A DNA stretch of 64,000 bases from positions 62,001 through 126,000 of the forward strand of contig CAVTOO010000008.1 in the NCBI GenBank assembly GCA_963736355.1, written 5' to 3'. Position 1 is the stretch's first letter. Each line of letters opens with the position of its first letter. Of the stretch, positions 7,721 to 17,257 are shown piece by piece. This stretch comes from CAVTOO01 sp963736355. Its GTDB lineage: Bacteria > Pseudomonadota > Alphaproteobacteria > Rhizobiales > Xanthobacteraceae. The translations under genes and the position numbers were made by a program. The notes below the pieces were generated by a model. That model worked only from the letters and a program-made list of their open reading frames with translations, searched no databases and was not told the DNA's origin.

Positions 7721-8743
7721 TTAGTGGTGATACATCCCGGTATCGCCGACCTTGCCGCGAAACAGCCAGTACACCAGCACGATGTAGCCGAGGATCACCG
7801 GCAGCATCACCAGCGTTCCGATCAGCATGAAGATCTGACTCTCCGGCGCGGCCGACGCCTGCCAGATCGTCAGCGATGGCGGCACCAGCAGCGGGAAGAT
7901 CGACACCGCGAGGCCGAAATAGCCCAGCAGAAAAAGCGCGATCACGGCCACGAACGGCCGGATGTCGTGCTTCTTGCCGATCCAGTACCACGCGGCCCAC
8001 GCCACCGCCGCGGTCACCAGCGGCACCGGCGCGAGATAGGCGATGTTCGGCCATGAGAACCAGCGCGCGGCGATGCGGGCGTCGATGAAGGGCGTTGCGA
8101 GACTGACCGCACCCATCAGCACCAGCACGGCGGGCAGCAGCATCTTCGCCTGCGCGCGCGCGTGCTCGGCGGTGTCGCCCTCGGTCTTCATCGCGGTCCA
8201 GGTCGCCCCTAACAGCGCATAGCCGCAGGTGACGCTGATGCCGCACAGCAACGCGAAGGGCGTTGCGAAATCGAACGTGCCGCCCGCGAACTGCCCGTTC
8301 TCGAATGTGACGCCCTGAATCAATCCGCCCAGAATCACGCCCTGGCTGAACGCGGCCAGCGTCGAACCTCCGGCGAAGGCCAGGTTCCACCATGAGGGCG
8401 CATGCGCGAGCCAGCGGAATTCGAAGGCGACGCCGCGCAGCACCAGCGCCAGCAGCATGATGATCACCGGCAGATAGAACGCCGGCATGATGATCGCGTA
8501 GGCGGTGGGGAAGGCGACCCATAATCCGCCGCCGCCGAGCACAAGCCACGTCTCGTTGCCGTCCCAGAACGGCGCCACCGAATTCATCATCCGGTCGCGG
8601 TCGTGTTCGTCGCGCGCGAACGGAAACAAAATACCGATGCCGAGATCGAAGCCGTCGAGGACGACATAGAGCGCCACCGCGACACCGATCAGCGCGGCCC
8701 AGATCAGCGGCAGATACCATTCCATGCCCATCGTTGCTGTCAT
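7721..8743 (-). CDS. cydB: Cytochrome bd-type (cyanide-insensitive) ubiquinol oxidase subunit II
   Basis: 340-residue integral membrane subunit of a bd-type quinol oxidase. The N-terminus has LYVVLDGFDLGIGILFPF and NSVAPFWDGNETWLV, both hallmarks of CydB/CioB. About eight TM helices follow. The start at 8743 is 5 bases past the cydA stop, so the pair is translated from one operon. A longer upstream frame overlaps cydA and is not used. No cydX-like small ORF was seen after the stop; the following sequence is a repeat. Confidence 0.93.
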   Translation of the reverse strand: MTATMGMEWYLPLIWAALIGVAVALYVVLDGFDLGIGILFPFARDEHDRDRMMNSVAPFWDGNETWLVLGGGGLWVAFPTAYAIIMPAFYLPVIIMLLALVLRGVAFEFRWLAHAPSWWNLAFAGGSTLAAFSQGVILGGLIQGVTFENGQFAGGTFDFATPFALLCGISVTCGYALLGATWTAMKTEGDTAEHARAQAKMLLPAVLVLMGAVSLATPFIDARIAARWFSWPNIAYLAPVPLVTAAVAWAAWYWIGKKHDIRPFVAVIALFLLGYFGLAVSIFPLLVPPSLTIWQASAAPESQIFMLIGTLVMLPVILGYIVLVYWLFRGKVGDTGMYHH

Positions 8744-8748
8744 GGCCT

Positions 8749-10155
8749 TTAGCTCTCCAGCGCGTCGCGGCCACCTTCGGCCGCGCCCGAGAGCGGTCGT
8801 GAAGGTGTGCCTTCGGTCGCCGGCTGCACCGCACCGCCCTGCGGGCCCTTCGCGATCAGCCGGTTGATGTAGTAGATGCCCATCGCGAACACGACGCCGT
8901 ACACCAGAACGAACAGGATCAGGCTCGTCAGCAGCGAGCCCGCCGACACCGGCGAAATGCCATCGACGGTGCGCATCACGCCATAGACCAGCCATGGCTG
9001 CCGGCCGTTTTCGGTCACGAACCAGCCCGCGAGCACGGCGACGAAACCCATCCACCAGGATTGCGACGCCGCGAGTTGATAAAGGCGCGCCGTGAACAGT
9101 TTGCCGCGCGCCCACAGCAACGCGCCGACAAGGCCGAGTGCGATCATGACGAAGCCAAGCCCCACCATGATGCGGAATGCAAAGAACGGTCCCAGCACGG
9201 GCGGCCGCTGATCGCGCGGAAAATCCTTCAGTCCCTTGTAGAGCGCGTTGGGGTCGTGCTTCAGGATCAGCGACGATCCCTTCGGAATCGCGATCTCGAA
9301 GCGGTTGGTTTCGGTCGCCTCGTCCGGCCAGGCGAACAGCACCAGCGAGCCCGGCTTGCTGCCGTCCCAGTGGCCTTCCATCGCCGCCACCTTGGCGGGC
9401 TGATACTCCAGCGTGTTGAGGCCGTGCTGGTCGCCGATGATGAGTTGCAGCGGCGCGAGAATGGCGATCATGCCGACCGCCATGCGCATCATCGTGCGGC
9501 CTTCCGCCTCGTGGCGTCCGGCCAGCAGGTAACGCGCGCCGACCGCGAGCACCACCAGCGAGGTCGTCAGATACGCGGCGTTGAGCATGTGCGCGAAGCG
9601 ATACGGGAAGCTCGGATTGAAGACGATCGCCAGCCAGTCGGTCGGGAAGGCGACGCCATTGCGCATCACGAAGCCTTGCGGCGTATGCATCCAGCTATTG
9701 GCGGACAGGATCCAGAACGCGGAAATCATCGTCCCGAACGCGACAATTCCGGCTGAAAGCGTCACCAGCCATGGCGGCACGCGCTGCCAGCCGAACAGCA
9801 TGATGCCGAGGAACGTCGCCTCGAGGAAAAACGCCGTGAGGACTTCGTAGCCGATCAGGGGGCCGATGACGTTGCCGGTCACCACCGAGAAGCGGCTCCA
9901 GTTGGTGCCGAACTGGTAGGACAGCACGATGCCGGACACCACGCCCATCGCGAACGACACCGCGAAAATCTTCGTCCAGAATCGCGCCAGCCGGTGCAGA
10001 TGCTCGCGGCCGGTCATGTGCCAGCGCACCAGCAGCGTGGCGATGAACGCCGCGGTGCCGATGGTGAAGGAGGGGAAAATAATGTGAAAGGAAATCGTGA
10101 AAGCGAACTGGATGCGAGCCAGCATGACGGGGTCGAGGGTGCCCTCGGCGAACAT
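8749..10155 (-). CDS. cydA: Cytochrome bd-type (cyanide-insensitive) ubiquinol oxidase subunit I
   Basis: 468-residue CydA/CioA heme subunit, which oxidises ubiquinol and reduces oxygen to water with high affinity. Residue His24 in FAFTISFHIIFPSFTIG is the expected heme ligand, and ENGRQPW near residue 385 is the conserved motif after the quinol loop. The quinol loop is short, as in the CIO subclass, which explains the length below that of E. coli CydA (about 522). Starts at ATG 10155; forms an operon with cydB. Divergent from azgA. Confidence 0.93.
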   Translation of the reverse strand: MFAEGTLDPVMLARIQFAFTISFHIIFPSFTIGTAAFIATLLVRWHMTGREHLHRLARFWTKIFAVSFAMGVVSGIVLSYQFGTNWSRFSVVTGNVIGPLIGYEVLTAFFLEATFLGIMLFGWQRVPPWLVTLSAGIVAFGTMISAFWILSANSWMHTPQGFVMRNGVAFPTDWLAIVFNPSFPYRFAHMLNAAYLTTSLVVLAVGARYLLAGRHEAEGRTMMRMAVGMIAILAPLQLIIGDQHGLNTLEYQPAKVAAMEGHWDGSKPGSLVLFAWPDEATETNRFEIAIPKGSSLILKHDPNALYKGLKDFPRDQRPPVLGPFFAFRIMVGLGFVMIALGLVGALLWARGKLFTARLYQLAASQSWWMGFVAVLAGWFVTENGRQPWLVYGVMRTVDGISPVSAGSLLTSLILFVLVYGVVFAMGIYYINRLIAKGPQGGAVQPATEGTPSRPLSGAAEGGRDALES

Positions 10156-10275
10156 TTGAAATCCTGCTCATAACCGCGGCATTGCCAGCGGTGGATAACC
10201 CCTCGCTCCGAGGCGCAATCTTGCCGATCTCGCTTACCATGTCCACTGCGCGTTTCGCATAGCGGGGGCATGTTG

Positions 10276-11587
10276 ATGAGCGAGCAGACCGGTTTTCTGG
10301 AGAAGCACTTTCAGCTGAGCGCGAATGGCACGACCGTTCGCACCGAATTCATCGCAGGTCTGACGACATTCCTGACGATGGTCTACATCATCTTCGTCAA
10401 TCCAAATATTCTCGGCAATGCGGGCATGGACAAGGGCGCGGTGTTTGTCGCCACCTGCCTCGCCGCCGCAGTCTCCACATTGGTGATGGGGCTTTACGCC
10501 AATTATCCCATCGCGCTGGCACCGGGCATGGGGCTCAACGCCTTCTTCGCCTTCGCCGTCGTGCTTGGCATGAAATACAGTTGGCAACAGGCGCTGGCCG
10601 CGGTGTTCTGCTCGGGCGTGCTGTTCTTCCTGCTGTCGATCTTTCGTATTCGCGAATACATCATCGGCGCCATCCCTCGAAATCTGAAATTCGCGATATC
10701 TGCGGGCGTCGGGTTGTTTCTCGCGATCATCGCGCTGGAAAGCGCGGGCGTCGTCGTCGATCACCCGGCCACGCTGGTGACGCTCGGCAATCTCAAGGCC
10801 GCGGGCCCGCTGTTGTTTCTTCTGGGCTTTATCCTCATCGTTGCGTTGAATGCGCGCAACATCATCGGCGCGACCCTGATCGGCATTCTCGTCGTCGCGC
10901 TGCTCGGCCTGCCGTTTGGCCTTACGACGTTCGGCGGGTTCGTCTCGATGCCGCCGTCGCTGGCGCCGACGCTGTCTGCAAATGGACTTCTCGCGGCTGT
11001 TCGAATTGTCCTTTATCATCGTCGTCTTCTCGTTCCTGTTCATCGACGTGTTCGACAACGCCGGGACGCTGATCGGCGTGACGCAGCGGGCAGGGCTCTT
11101 GGACAAGGACGGCAATCTGCCGCGCATGAAGCAGGCGCTGATCTCCAACTCGTTCGCGGCCATGTTCGGCGCCGCCATCGGCACCTCGACGACGACGAGC
11201 TATATCGAGAGCGCGTCGGGCGTCGCCGCAGGCGGCCGCACCGGTCTCACGGCGGTGTTCGTCGCGCTGTTCTTCCTGCTGGCGCTGTTCTTCTCGCCGC
11301 TTGCGGGCATGATCCCGGCCTATGCCTCGGCTGCGGCGCTGCTCTATGTCGCCTGCGTCATGGCGCGGGGCCTCGCCGAGATGGATTGGGAAGACATCAC
11401 CGAATATGCGCCGGCGGTCGTCGCGGCGATTGCGATGCCGCTGACCTATTCCATCGCCACCGGCATCGGGCTTGGATTCATCACTTACGCGCTGGCGAAG
11501 ATTTTGTCGGGCAAGGTCGCCGAGGCCAAGCCCGCGGTGCTGGTGCTGGCCGTGCTGTTCGCGGCGAAGTTCATCTTCGCGCCGTGA
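10276..11587 (+). pseudogene. NCS2-family (AzgA/PbuG-like) purine permease, one frameshift
   Basis: Proton-coupled purine (adenine/hypoxanthine/guanine) permease of the AzgA type, about 437 residues when joined. The first part has APGMGLNAFFAF, typical of AzgA. The frame shifts near 10980, where GCAAATGGAC reads with one extra A; removing it restores LSAMDFSRLFELSF and the later DVFDNAGTLIGV motif. The second frame runs to a TGA at 11587. An ATG at 10270 is also possible. All conserved parts are present, so a one-base sequencing error is as likely as true loss. Confidence 0.8.
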
Positions 11588-11716
11588 GTTCAAGCGAGCG
11601 GCGTCTGCGCCGGATACTCTCCGCCGTCATCACCGGGCCGCTGCGAAGCAGCGAGACCCGGTGATCCAGTTTCCGAAAGTCAGCAACATGCTTGCCGCTA
11701 AAGATGGATGCCGAAG

Positions 11717-11783
11717 ACGAAGCGACGCCGTTCTTCAAACGGCCATAGGCGAGCGAAGCGACGCCGTTCTTCAAACGGCTATG
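11717..11783. repeat. Tandem GCGACGCCGTTCTTCAAACGG repeat
   Basis: The phrase GAAGCGACGCCGTTCTTCAA with ACGGCTATG/ACGGCCATA occurs twice here, 37 bases apart. Related sequence is at 24003-24035 in the opposite orientation. It is part of the dispersed intergenic repeat set. The rest of 11588-11812 holds no gene that I can see. Confidence 0.65.
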
Positions 11784-11812
11784 CCCGGGCACGACGCCGA
11801 GCCCAGAAACAG

Positions 11813-11848
11813 AAAAACCCGGCTCCGATGTCTCGGAGCCGGGTTTTT
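11813..11848. terminator. Strong bidirectional terminator
   Basis: Perfect 16-base stem AAAAACCCGGCTCCGA / TCGGAGCCGGGTTTTT with a 4-base loop. It ends with a T-run on both strands and lies between the convergent azgA and L,D-transpeptidase genes, so it can stop transcription from either side. Confidence 0.9.
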
Positions 11849-11889
11849 GCCTGTCCAGTTATCTGGTTCTGCGGCCCCCGCCGGATCAC

Positions 11890-12634
11890 TTATCGCGGTT
11901 TGAGAGGACACCGCCTCAAACCGAAAATCTCTAATTCCGATGGGACGACTTCGGCGAAGGCGCCCTGCATCACAAGCTTCGGATTGGTCGGCGAGTCGCC
12001 CTGCTTGGGCTCCAGCACGACCACAACGGCGCCGATCTTGGCGCGGTTGAAAAGGTCGATGACGTCTTCGTTGGTCATGCGGATGCAGCCCGACGAGATC
12101 GAACTCTCCGATATACTCAGGCTGGTTGGTGCCGTGGATGCGGAACAGCGTGTCCTTCGAGCCCTGGAACAGATAGAGCGCGCGCGCGCCGAGCGGATTG
12201 TCGATGCCGCCGGGAACCTGCGCGGGCAGACCTGCGAGACGCTTGTGGATGTCGGCGGTCGGCGTCCAGCGCGGCCATTCCTGCATGTTGCCGACCTTGG
12301 CGACGCCGGAGAACGCCAGCGCTTCTTCGCCGACGGTGACGCCGTAGCGGATCGCCTTGCCGTTCTCCATCACGTAATAAAGGTAGTGATTGTCGGAATC
12401 GACCACGATCGTGCCGGGCGCTTCCTTGCGGTGATAATCGACGATGGCGCGGCGGAACGGCTCCGGAATCACCGGCTTGGCGAAGCGCGCCTTGGCGAAC
12501 TGTTCCTTGTCGCGGGGCTTCAGATTGGCCTCGGGCGCGGCCTCATAGACCGTCGCCGTCATGCAGCCGGAGAGCGCAAGGCCCAGGGCTGCAATCGCGC
12601 CAAACTTGACCAGGCGAAGGGACGCAATTCGCAT
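11890..12634 (-). pseudogene. L,D-transpeptidase (YkuD) lipoprotein, one frameshift
   Basis: Cell-wall L,D-transpeptidase that makes 3-3 peptidoglycan crosslinks or attaches proteins. The N-terminus is a lipoprotein signal with LALSGC at the lipobox. The YkuD domain follows, with RIHGTNQPEYIG. The frame then breaks near 12104; in the next frame the active-site motif SSGCIRMTNEDV with the catalytic cysteine continues to TAA at 11890. A one-base deletion after ATCGG explains it. ATG 12634 begins the signal peptide. Because the whole catalytic centre is conserved, sequencing error is likely. Confidence 0.85.
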
Positions 12635-12929
12635 CGTCTCAAATCCTACTGTAGTCGCGTGCGACAGGCGGGAGCGACTGAAGGGCCGCGATTCCCGCGC
12701 ATTCGATGCTGTATGAATATCCTGAAGGATCGCCTTAATTCCAGCGTCGTCTTGCCGCGATTGCGAAGCAGCGGCCAACCTGTGGCAATTTTGCCGCAAG
12801 TGCCGGATCTGTGATCAGTCCTGCCGCCACGGTGGTTAAACGCGCCGTGACGGGTTGAATTTTCATTGGAATCGGCTGCATTGGCGGTCGGGCCTTTGTT
12901 CCGACCGTTGTCAGCCCCCGGGAGACGTC

Positions 12930-13907
12930 ATGCTCTCTGCCTACATTCCCTCCGGCACCACCCTGAGCCGGGTCGATATCCCCGCAGGCGGCACCGTGCC
13001 CGAAGCTGCGGTCTGGATTGACCTCGTGTCGCCGACCGTCGCCGAGGACCACGCCGTCGAGGCGCTGGTCGGTATTGCGGTGCCGACGCGCGAGGAAATG
13101 CAGGAGATCGAGATCTCCAGCCGCCTCTATATCGAGGATGGTGCGCGCTACATGACGGCGACGCTGATGTGCGCCGCCGATACGCCAAGCCCACGCACCA
13201 CCGCCGTCACCTTCATTCTGGCCAATCACCGCCTCGTCACCGTGCGCTACGACGAGCCGCGCCCCTTCGCCATCGTCTCCAACAAGCTCGCGCGTGTCTG
13301 CCCGACCGGCGTGTCGGGCGAAACCGTGCTGCTTGAATTGCTCGATGCCGTCATCGACCGCTGCGCCGACATTCTCGAGCGCGTCGGTTCGGCCGTCGAT
13401 CAGGTCTCGCACGACATTTTTGAGCCCGAGGGCGCCCGCACCGGCCATGCGCGCCGCTACGGCGACATCCTCATCGCCATCGGCCGCAAGGGCGATCTGT
13501 CCTCGAAAGTGCGCGAAGTGCTGGTCTCGGTCGGCCGGCTCGTGCTGTTCGTTGCAGCCGAAGCCGACGGCATGCGCTGGAGCAAGGAAGCGCGCGCGAC
13601 GCTGAAGACGATGCAGCGCGATATCCAATCGCTGTCCGATCACGCCTCGTATCTGTCGAACAAGATCACCTTCGTGCTCGACGCCATGCTGGGCGTGGTC
13701 AATCTCGAGCAGAACAACATCATCAAATTGTTCTCGGTGATGGCGGTGGTGCTGATGCCGCCGACGCTGATCGCCTCGATCTACGGCATGAATTTCCGAA
13801 TGATGCCCGAACTCGACTGGACGCTCGGTTATCCGCTGGCGCTGCTGGTGATGGTCTGCGCCGGCATCGGGCCGTTTCTGTTCTTCAAATGGAAGCGGTG
13901 GCTGTAG
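12930..13907 (+). CDS. corA: CorA-family magnesium/divalent cation transporter
   Basis: 325-residue CorA-type channel. The cytoplasmic N-terminal domain (about residues 1-260) leads into two C-terminal TM helices, the first ending in the diagnostic YGMNF motif and the second GYPLALLVMVCAGIGPFLFF, with a basic tail KWKRWL. The start ATG 12930 has GGGAGACGTC in front. It mediates uptake of Mg2+ and perhaps Co2+ or Ni2+. Stands alone. The 12635-12929 gap upstream contains no further recognised gene. Confidence 0.93.
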   Translation: MLSAYIPSGTTLSRVDIPAGGTVPEAAVWIDLVSPTVAEDHAVEALVGIAVPTREEMQEIEISSRLYIEDGARYMTATLMCAADTPSPRTTAVTFILANHRLVTVRYDEPRPFAIVSNKLARVCPTGVSGETVLLELLDAVIDRCADILERVGSAVDQVSHDIFEPEGARTGHARRYGDILIAIGRKGDLSSKVREVLVSVGRLVLFVAAEADGMRWSKEARATLKTMQRDIQSLSDHASYLSNKITFVLDAMLGVVNLEQNNIIKLFSVMAVVLMPPTLIASIYGMNFRMMPELDWTLGYPLALLVMVCAGIGPFLFFKWKRWL

Positions 13908-13948
13908 CGCGCTGGCAGTGACCCTCATGGTGAGGAGCGCGCTGCTGC

Positions 13949-14081
13949 CGTCATTCCGGGGCGCGCTGAAGGCGCGAGCCCGGAATCCATACTCCGCAGC
14001 GACCGATCTCTTGCCGCGGCCATAATTGCCACAGGGGATATCGATTCCGGGTCCATCGCTTCGCGATGTCCCGGAATGACG
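13949..14081. repeat. CCGGAATGACG-type dispersed palindromic element, copy 2
   Basis: Starts CGTCATTCCGG and ends CCGGAATGACG, with GCGCGCTGAAGGCGCGAGC and CATACTCCGCA inside as in copy 1 but inverted. It occupies almost the whole gap between corA and the next, convergent gene. Confidence 0.7.
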
Positions 14082-14103
14082 CGTTACGGGCAGGGCGCTA
14101 CAG

Positions 14104-14595
14104 TCATGGCAGGTTCACGTCGCCGGTCTGCACGATGGAGCGCGCTTGTCCGCGCACGTCGTCCAGTTCATCGAGGCTCAGCGTGAGCGACAGATATCCG
14201 CCGTCGAATGTCATCCATATTTCCTTGACGTCCCGATCTTCGTCTTCGCGCAACGAGATCGCGAATGGGCCAAGATTGACGGCGAAGGTCGGCTTCAAGT
14301 GCGAACGGTGGTTCAGCCAGAGCCATAGTCGCTCCCACAAATCCGGTTTTTGATCGGGCATGGGCGGCTTGTCGATGATGCCACGCGCGGCGAGCTGCGT
14401 CTGCCGCATCGCGTCCTCGATCGCGGCGAAGTCATCGGGCGTGAAATTATGGACATTGCTTGTCCTGCGACCCGTCAGTGGTGTGATCATGACGCTGACG
14501 TTCAGCGCCTCCGATCCGTGCGGTTGCCCCAGGGAAAACGCGAGCGTCCAACGGTCACCAAGCTCTACCCATGAGCGTTTGACCGGCTTTGACAT
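14104..14595 (-). CDS. Conserved hypothetical protein downstream of pdxH
   Basis: 163-residue protein without a signal peptide or TM segment. I do not recognise a family. It has a tryptophan-rich middle (DLWERLWLWLNHRSHL) and an acidic C-terminus (LSLDELDDVRGQARSIV). An alternative GTG start at 14652 overlaps the pdxH stop as GTGA and would give 182 residues, which would indicate translational coupling to pdxH. Either way it is probably in the pdxH operon. Confidence 0.6.
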   Translation of the reverse strand: MSKPVKRSWVELGDRWTLAFSLGQPHGSEALNVSVMITPLTGRRTSNVHNFTPDDFAAIEDAMRQTQLAARGIIDKPPMPDQKPDLWERLWLWLNHRSHLKPTFAVNLGPFAISLREDEDRDVKEIWMTFDGGYLSLTLSLDELDDVRGQARSIVQTGDVNLP

Positions 14596-14648
14596 GAAAG
14601 CCAGCCGGAACGACTTGGCTGCCACCGACAGCAAAGGCTCGCGCTTCG

Positions 14649-15285
14649 TCACGGATACAGCCGCGTCTTGCTCCACCCCTCGCCGTCGCGCTTGAACACG
14701 ATGCGGTCGTGCAGACGGAACGGCCGGTCGTGCCAGAATTCCATCTCCTGCGGGATCACGCGAAAGCCGCTCCAGCCCGGCGGGCGCGGCACGGTGCCCA
14801 GCACATGGCGCGCGGCGTATTTCGCGATTTCCTGCTCGAACGCAAAGCGGCTCTCCAGCGGCTTCGACTGCTTGCTCGCCCAGGCGCCGATCTGCGCCTG
14901 CTTCGGCCGGCTGGCGAAATAGGCATCCGCCTCCGCGTCGCTGACGGGTTCGACCGCGCCACGCACCCGGATCTGACGGCGCAGCGACTTCCAGTGCAGC
15001 ACGAACGCCGCCTTGGGCGTGGCCGTCATCTCGCGCCCCTTGGCGGAATCGACATGGGTGTAGAACGTAAAGCCGCGTTCGTCGAAGCCCTTGAGCAGCA
15101 CCATGCGGACGTCGGGCAGGCCGTCTGCGTCGACCGTTGCCAGCGCCATCGCGTCCGGATCGTTGGGCTCCGAGGCCTTCGCCTCGGCAAACCACGATCT
15201 CGAACAGCCGCATCGGCTCTGCGGCGTCGGTAAAATCACCGGACGTTAACCCGCCCGTGCTTTCTATCTTGGGTGTATCGTTCAT
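14649..15285 (-). pseudogene. pdxH: Pyridoxamine 5'-phosphate oxidase, one frameshift
   Basis: PdxH oxidises pyridoxine/pyridoxamine 5'-phosphate to pyridoxal 5'-phosphate with FMN. The N-terminal 27 codons (MNDTPK ... FTDAAEPMRLFE) read in one frame and the rest in the next, from SWFAEAKASEPNDPDAMALATV through VRMVLLKGFDERGFTFYTH and the end SKTRLYP. One extra base near 15196 (GAGATCGTGG) explains the break. The catalytic body is intact, so this is probably an error in the sequence rather than decay. Confidence 0.87.
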
Positions 15286-15290
15286 GTGGA

Positions 15291-15821
15291 GTGCGCTTGT
15301 TGCGCCACCCTTTCAGTCTCGTGCGTTCGTCGGGCCTTTATAAGCGCTTGACCTCTGCCTGCCTACCGGCGGTTGCGGCGCGTGTTCTCGTCGTCGCGGG
15401 TCTGGCCGCCTTTTCCGGCGGCTGCAGCATGTCCTGGCAGCTCGGATCTCTGGGCAAATTCAAGGACAAGGACGAACCCAAGGAAGTCACGGGCTCGATC
15501 GTGCCGGTGGCCGCCTTCGCCCAGGCGGGCTTGGCCGAGAGCGACCTTGTGCTGGCCCGTGCGGCTGCCGCCTCGGTGCTGGAACGCGGCACCGACGCCA
15601 CCCAGAAAGATCTCAGCCAGCCCTGGGAAAATCCCCAGACCGGCGCGCGCGGCATGGTGACGCCTCTCGCCACCGCCTACACCGATGGCGGGCTCATCTG
15701 CCGTGATTTTCTGGCGAGCCACGTGCTTGAGCGCAGCGAGACCTGGCTGCAGGGCGAAGCCTGCCGGGAAAGCGGCGGCAAATGGCAGGTCCGCAGCTTA
15801 AAACAATGGAAACGCGCCTGA
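15291..15821 (+). CDS. RT0821/Lpp0805-like surface lipoprotein
   Basis: About 176 residues, with a basic N-terminus, a hydrophobic stretch VLVVAGLAAFSGGC and a cysteine that fits a lipobox. The mature part (PWENPQTGARGMVTPL, GLICRDFLASHVLE, WLQGEACRESGGKWQV) matches surface-antigen lipoproteins of Rickettsia 17-kDa type. GTG 15291 avoids overlap with the divergent pdxH start; GTG 15273 and TTG 15297 are alternatives. Function is unknown; probably outer membrane. Confidence 0.72.
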   Translation: MRLLRHPFSLVRSSGLYKRLTSACLPAVAARVLVVAGLAAFSGGCSMSWQLGSLGKFKDKDEPKEVTGSIVPVAAFAQAGLAESDLVLARAAAASVLERGTDATQKDLSQPWENPQTGARGMVTPLATAYTDGGLICRDFLASHVLERSETWLQGEACRESGGKWQVRSLKQWKRA

Positions 15822-15923
15822 TCGGGCCGTTTTGGCAGTTGCGGATTTCCCGCTGCCTTCCCAAATAAAAGCGATCGTGAAACCATTCTCTGACGGGCCT
15901 TTCCCCCACCGGACCTGACCGCG

Positions 15924-16883
15924 ATGCGCGATCCCTACCAGGTGCTTGGCGTGCCGAAATCGGCCAGCGCCTCCGACGTCAAGAGCGCCTTTCGCAAGGC
16001 CGCCAAGAAGCTGCATCCCGACGCCAACAAGGACGATCCGAAGGCGGCGTCGCGCTTTGCCGAGTTGAATTCGGCCTATGAGATCGTCGGCGATGCCGAC
16101 AAGCGCAAACAGTTCGACCGCGGCGAGATCGACGCCGAGGGCAAGCCGCGCTTTCAGGGTTTCGGCGGCGGTCCCGGCGGCGGACAGGGCGCGGGCTTCG
16201 AGAACTTCAACTTCCGGCAGGGCAGCGGTCCTCAGGGCGGTCCGCAAGGCGGGTTCGCCGGCGGCGGCATCGACGACATTCTGCGCGGTATGTTCGGCGG
16301 ACGCGCGCAGCGCGGCGGCCCTCATGGCTTCGAGTTCGAGGATGCCGCGTTCCCCGATGGCGCGCTCGATGTCAGCGCGGCGATCACCGTCACGCTGGAA
16401 GAAGCCGCGCTCGGCGCCTCCAAGCGCATCCGGCTTCCCAATGGCCGCGAGCTCGATATCAAGATTCCGGCCGGCCTCATCTCGGGCCAGCAGATTCGCT
16501 TGAAGGGACAAGGCCAGGAATTGCAGGGCCATCGGCCGGGCGACGTTTTGCTCACCGTCAATGTCGCGACGCATAAGCATTTTCAGGTCGAGGGCGAAAA
16601 CCTGCGGCTCGATCTGCCGATTTCGCTCGATGAAGCGGTGCTCGGGGCCAAGGTGCGCGTGCCGACGCTGTCGGGCGCGGTCGAGCTTTCAATTCCGAAG
16701 AACACATCCAGCGGACGAACATTTCGCCTCAAGGGCAAGGGCGTGCCCAAAGGCAAGACCGCGGGCGATCTGCTCGTCACCGTGAAGATCGTGTTGCCCG
16801 ACGGCGCCGATGCCGAGCTTGAGGCGCTGATGAAGACATGGCGCGACACCAAATCGTTCAACCCGCGCAGCGGGATGGAATAA
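15924..16883 (+). CDS. DnaJ/CbpA-like co-chaperone
   Basis: 319-residue type-B J-protein. The J domain (1-65) contains HPD at residues 31-33. A glycine/phenylalanine-rich linker (about 75-130) follows, then two beta-barrel C-terminal client-binding domains with GRELDIKIPAGLISGQQIRLKGQG and KNTSSGRTFRLKGKGVP. There is no zinc finger, which sets it apart from DnaJ itself. It stimulates DnaK ATPase and delivers unfolded clients. ATG 15924; no obvious operon partner. Confidence 0.9.
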   Translation: MRDPYQVLGVPKSASASDVKSAFRKAAKKLHPDANKDDPKAASRFAELNSAYEIVGDADKRKQFDRGEIDAEGKPRFQGFGGGPGGGQGAGFENFNFRQGSGPQGGPQGGFAGGGIDDILRGMFGGRAQRGGPHGFEFEDAAFPDGALDVSAAITVTLEEAALGASKRIRLPNGRELDIKIPAGLISGQQIRLKGQGQELQGHRPGDVLLTVNVATHKHFQVEGENLRLDLPISLDEAVLGAKVRVPTLSGAVELSIPKNTSSGRTFRLKGKGVPKGKTAGDLLVTVKIVLPDGADAELEALMKTWRDTKSFNPRSGME

Positions 16884-16898
16884 TCTTCAATGAAAATC

Positions 16899-17020
16899 AT
16901 AATGGCCGGGCTTGTCCCGGCCATCTCGCTTGGTGAGGCACTGCCTTACTGATCGAGACCACCGAAGCGACGCCGTTTCTGCTCCCCTCCCCCTTGTGGG
17001 GAGGGGTCGGGGGTGGGGGT
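16899..17020. repeat. Intergenic repeat cluster (GGCCGGGCTTGTCCCGGCC and GGGAGGGG types)
   Basis: ATGGCCGGGCTTGTCCCGGCCAT forms a palindrome at about 16902-16924, related to elements near 27573 and 29337. At 16983-17010 CCCCTCCCCCTTGTGGGGAGGGG forms a second palindrome. Both are typical dispersed intergenic sequences of this genome. Confidence 0.65.
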
Positions 17021-17234
17021 CACCGCCCCTCACAATTTTCCATCTGCTGATGCGCGGCCGTCGATCCGCCGCCAATGTCCCGATACTCCCAGCGGCCATC
17101 GACAAAGCGCCGCTCGCGCAGGCCCTCGGCGAAGTGCCAGTCGCCGTTGCGCAGGACCAGATGCCGGCGGATGGCGGCGACCAGATCACACCGAAGATAG
17201 CCACGACCGCGAGCTGAACGAGGGCGTGAGCCAT
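17020..17234 (-). pseudogene. Small hypothetical protein, one frameshift
   Basis: Joined reading gives about 71 residues: an N-terminal hydrophobic segment MAHALVQLAVVAIFGVIWS, then in a second frame AAIRRHLVLRNGDWHF and RRFVDGRWEYRD. A single missing base near 17175 (TGGTCGCCGCC) separates the two. The second half looks like real protein, with a conserved-looking DWHF...GRWEYRD pattern. It ends HQQMENCEGR, nearly the same tail as the upstream anti-sigma gene (YQQMENRTR), owing to a 16-base shared sequence. No family recognised. Confidence 0.4.
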
Positions 17235-17257
17235 GAGCTGACCTGCAGCGCCGGATC